A stretch of 6,933 nt of DNA from Chlorobiota bacterium. GTDB lineage: Bacteria > Bacteroidota > Ignavibacteria > Ignavibacteriales > Ignavibacteriaceae. Position numbers and translations under genes: made by a program. Below the pieces are notes generated by a model. That model worked only from the letters and a program-made list of their open reading frames with translations, made no database searches and had not been told where the DNA came from. The stretch spans positions 1 through 6,933 of the forward strand of contig RHKR01000118.1 in assembly GCA_008363265.1 (NCBI GenBank), written 5' to 3'. How positions within the stretch are numbered: the first letter of the stretch is position 1; every line of letters starts with the position of its first letter. Shown in pieces: positions 6,818-6,933 of the stretch.

Positions 6818-6933
6818 TATCTGCCTGCAGGGGGTTTCATTGTTGATACCGTAAGTATCCTGAAAAAGTCCATTTTATCTTAGAAGTAACATTTTTACCG
6901 CTGACGTGTTTTTTCCCGCCTCAAGCCGGAAAA
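6818..6933 (-). other. Upstream region of the secreted-protein gene
   Basis: This short region holds no gene I can support. Read on the − strand it is AT-rich around 6870-6900 and contains a possible -10-like TAAAAT (about 6874-6879) without a convincing -35 partner, so I do not call a promoter. A 5-bp inverted repeat (GATAC at 6845-6849, GTATC at 6855-6859) lies in the probable leader. A 9-bp inverted repeat with one mismatch (TTTTCCCGC at 6911-6919, GCCGGAAAA at 6925-6933) touches the window edge and may continue beyond it. A 7-codon frame MKPPAGR (6840-6817) ends in TAATG, sharing one base with the gene's start. Confidence 0.5.

Overview
The window is a stretch of bacterial chromosome. Five co-directional + strand genes of the fatty acid synthesis cluster (end of fabD, fabG, acpP, fabF, rnc) face a single large − strand gene for a secreted protein. 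The large protein ends in a textbook type IX secretion (T9SS) C-terminal sorting domain (NFPNPFNP, YDILGREV, SGLPSGIYIFRL). That form is typical of the Bacteroidota/Ignavibacteriota/Chlorobiota group. The wording of the domain and the moderate GC content favour an Ignavibacteria-like organism, but this is inference from motifs and not a database result.

Layout. 1-161: the last 52 codons of fabD (malonyl-CoA:ACP transacylase). 208-954: fabG (3-oxoacyl-ACP reductase). 986-1225: acpP (acyl carrier protein), with the clearest Shine-Dalgarno sequence of the cluster. 1226-1298: a gap holding a perfect 10-bp inverted repeat followed by a T-rich stretch. 1299-2546: fabF (3-oxoacyl-ACP synthase II). 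2549-3307: rnc (ribonuclease III), starting at a TTG two bases after the fabF stop. 3308-3475: the convergent gap, filled end to end by a degenerate 8-bp tandem repeat whose last six units are inverted. 3476-6817 (−): a 1113-residue secreted beta-propeller protein with a fibronectin-like domain and the T9SS signal. 6818-6933: its upstream region, containing small inverted repeats and a 7-codon open frame that overlaps the start codon.

How the genes work together. FabD loads malonyl groups on the acyl carrier protein made by acpP, FabF condenses them with the growing acyl chain, and FabG reduces the resulting 3-oxoacyl-ACP. RNase III is a frequent passenger at the end of this cluster. The − strand gene is functionally unrelated: its product should be exported by Sec and then moved to the cell surface or the medium by T9SS.

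The genes themselves are ordinary. The least ordinary feature is the octamer array between rnc and the secreted-protein gene. It keeps an exact 8-bp register over 168 bp, fits the gap between the two stop codons almost to the base, and reverses orientation around a palindrome, so that RNA from either strand could fold back on itself.
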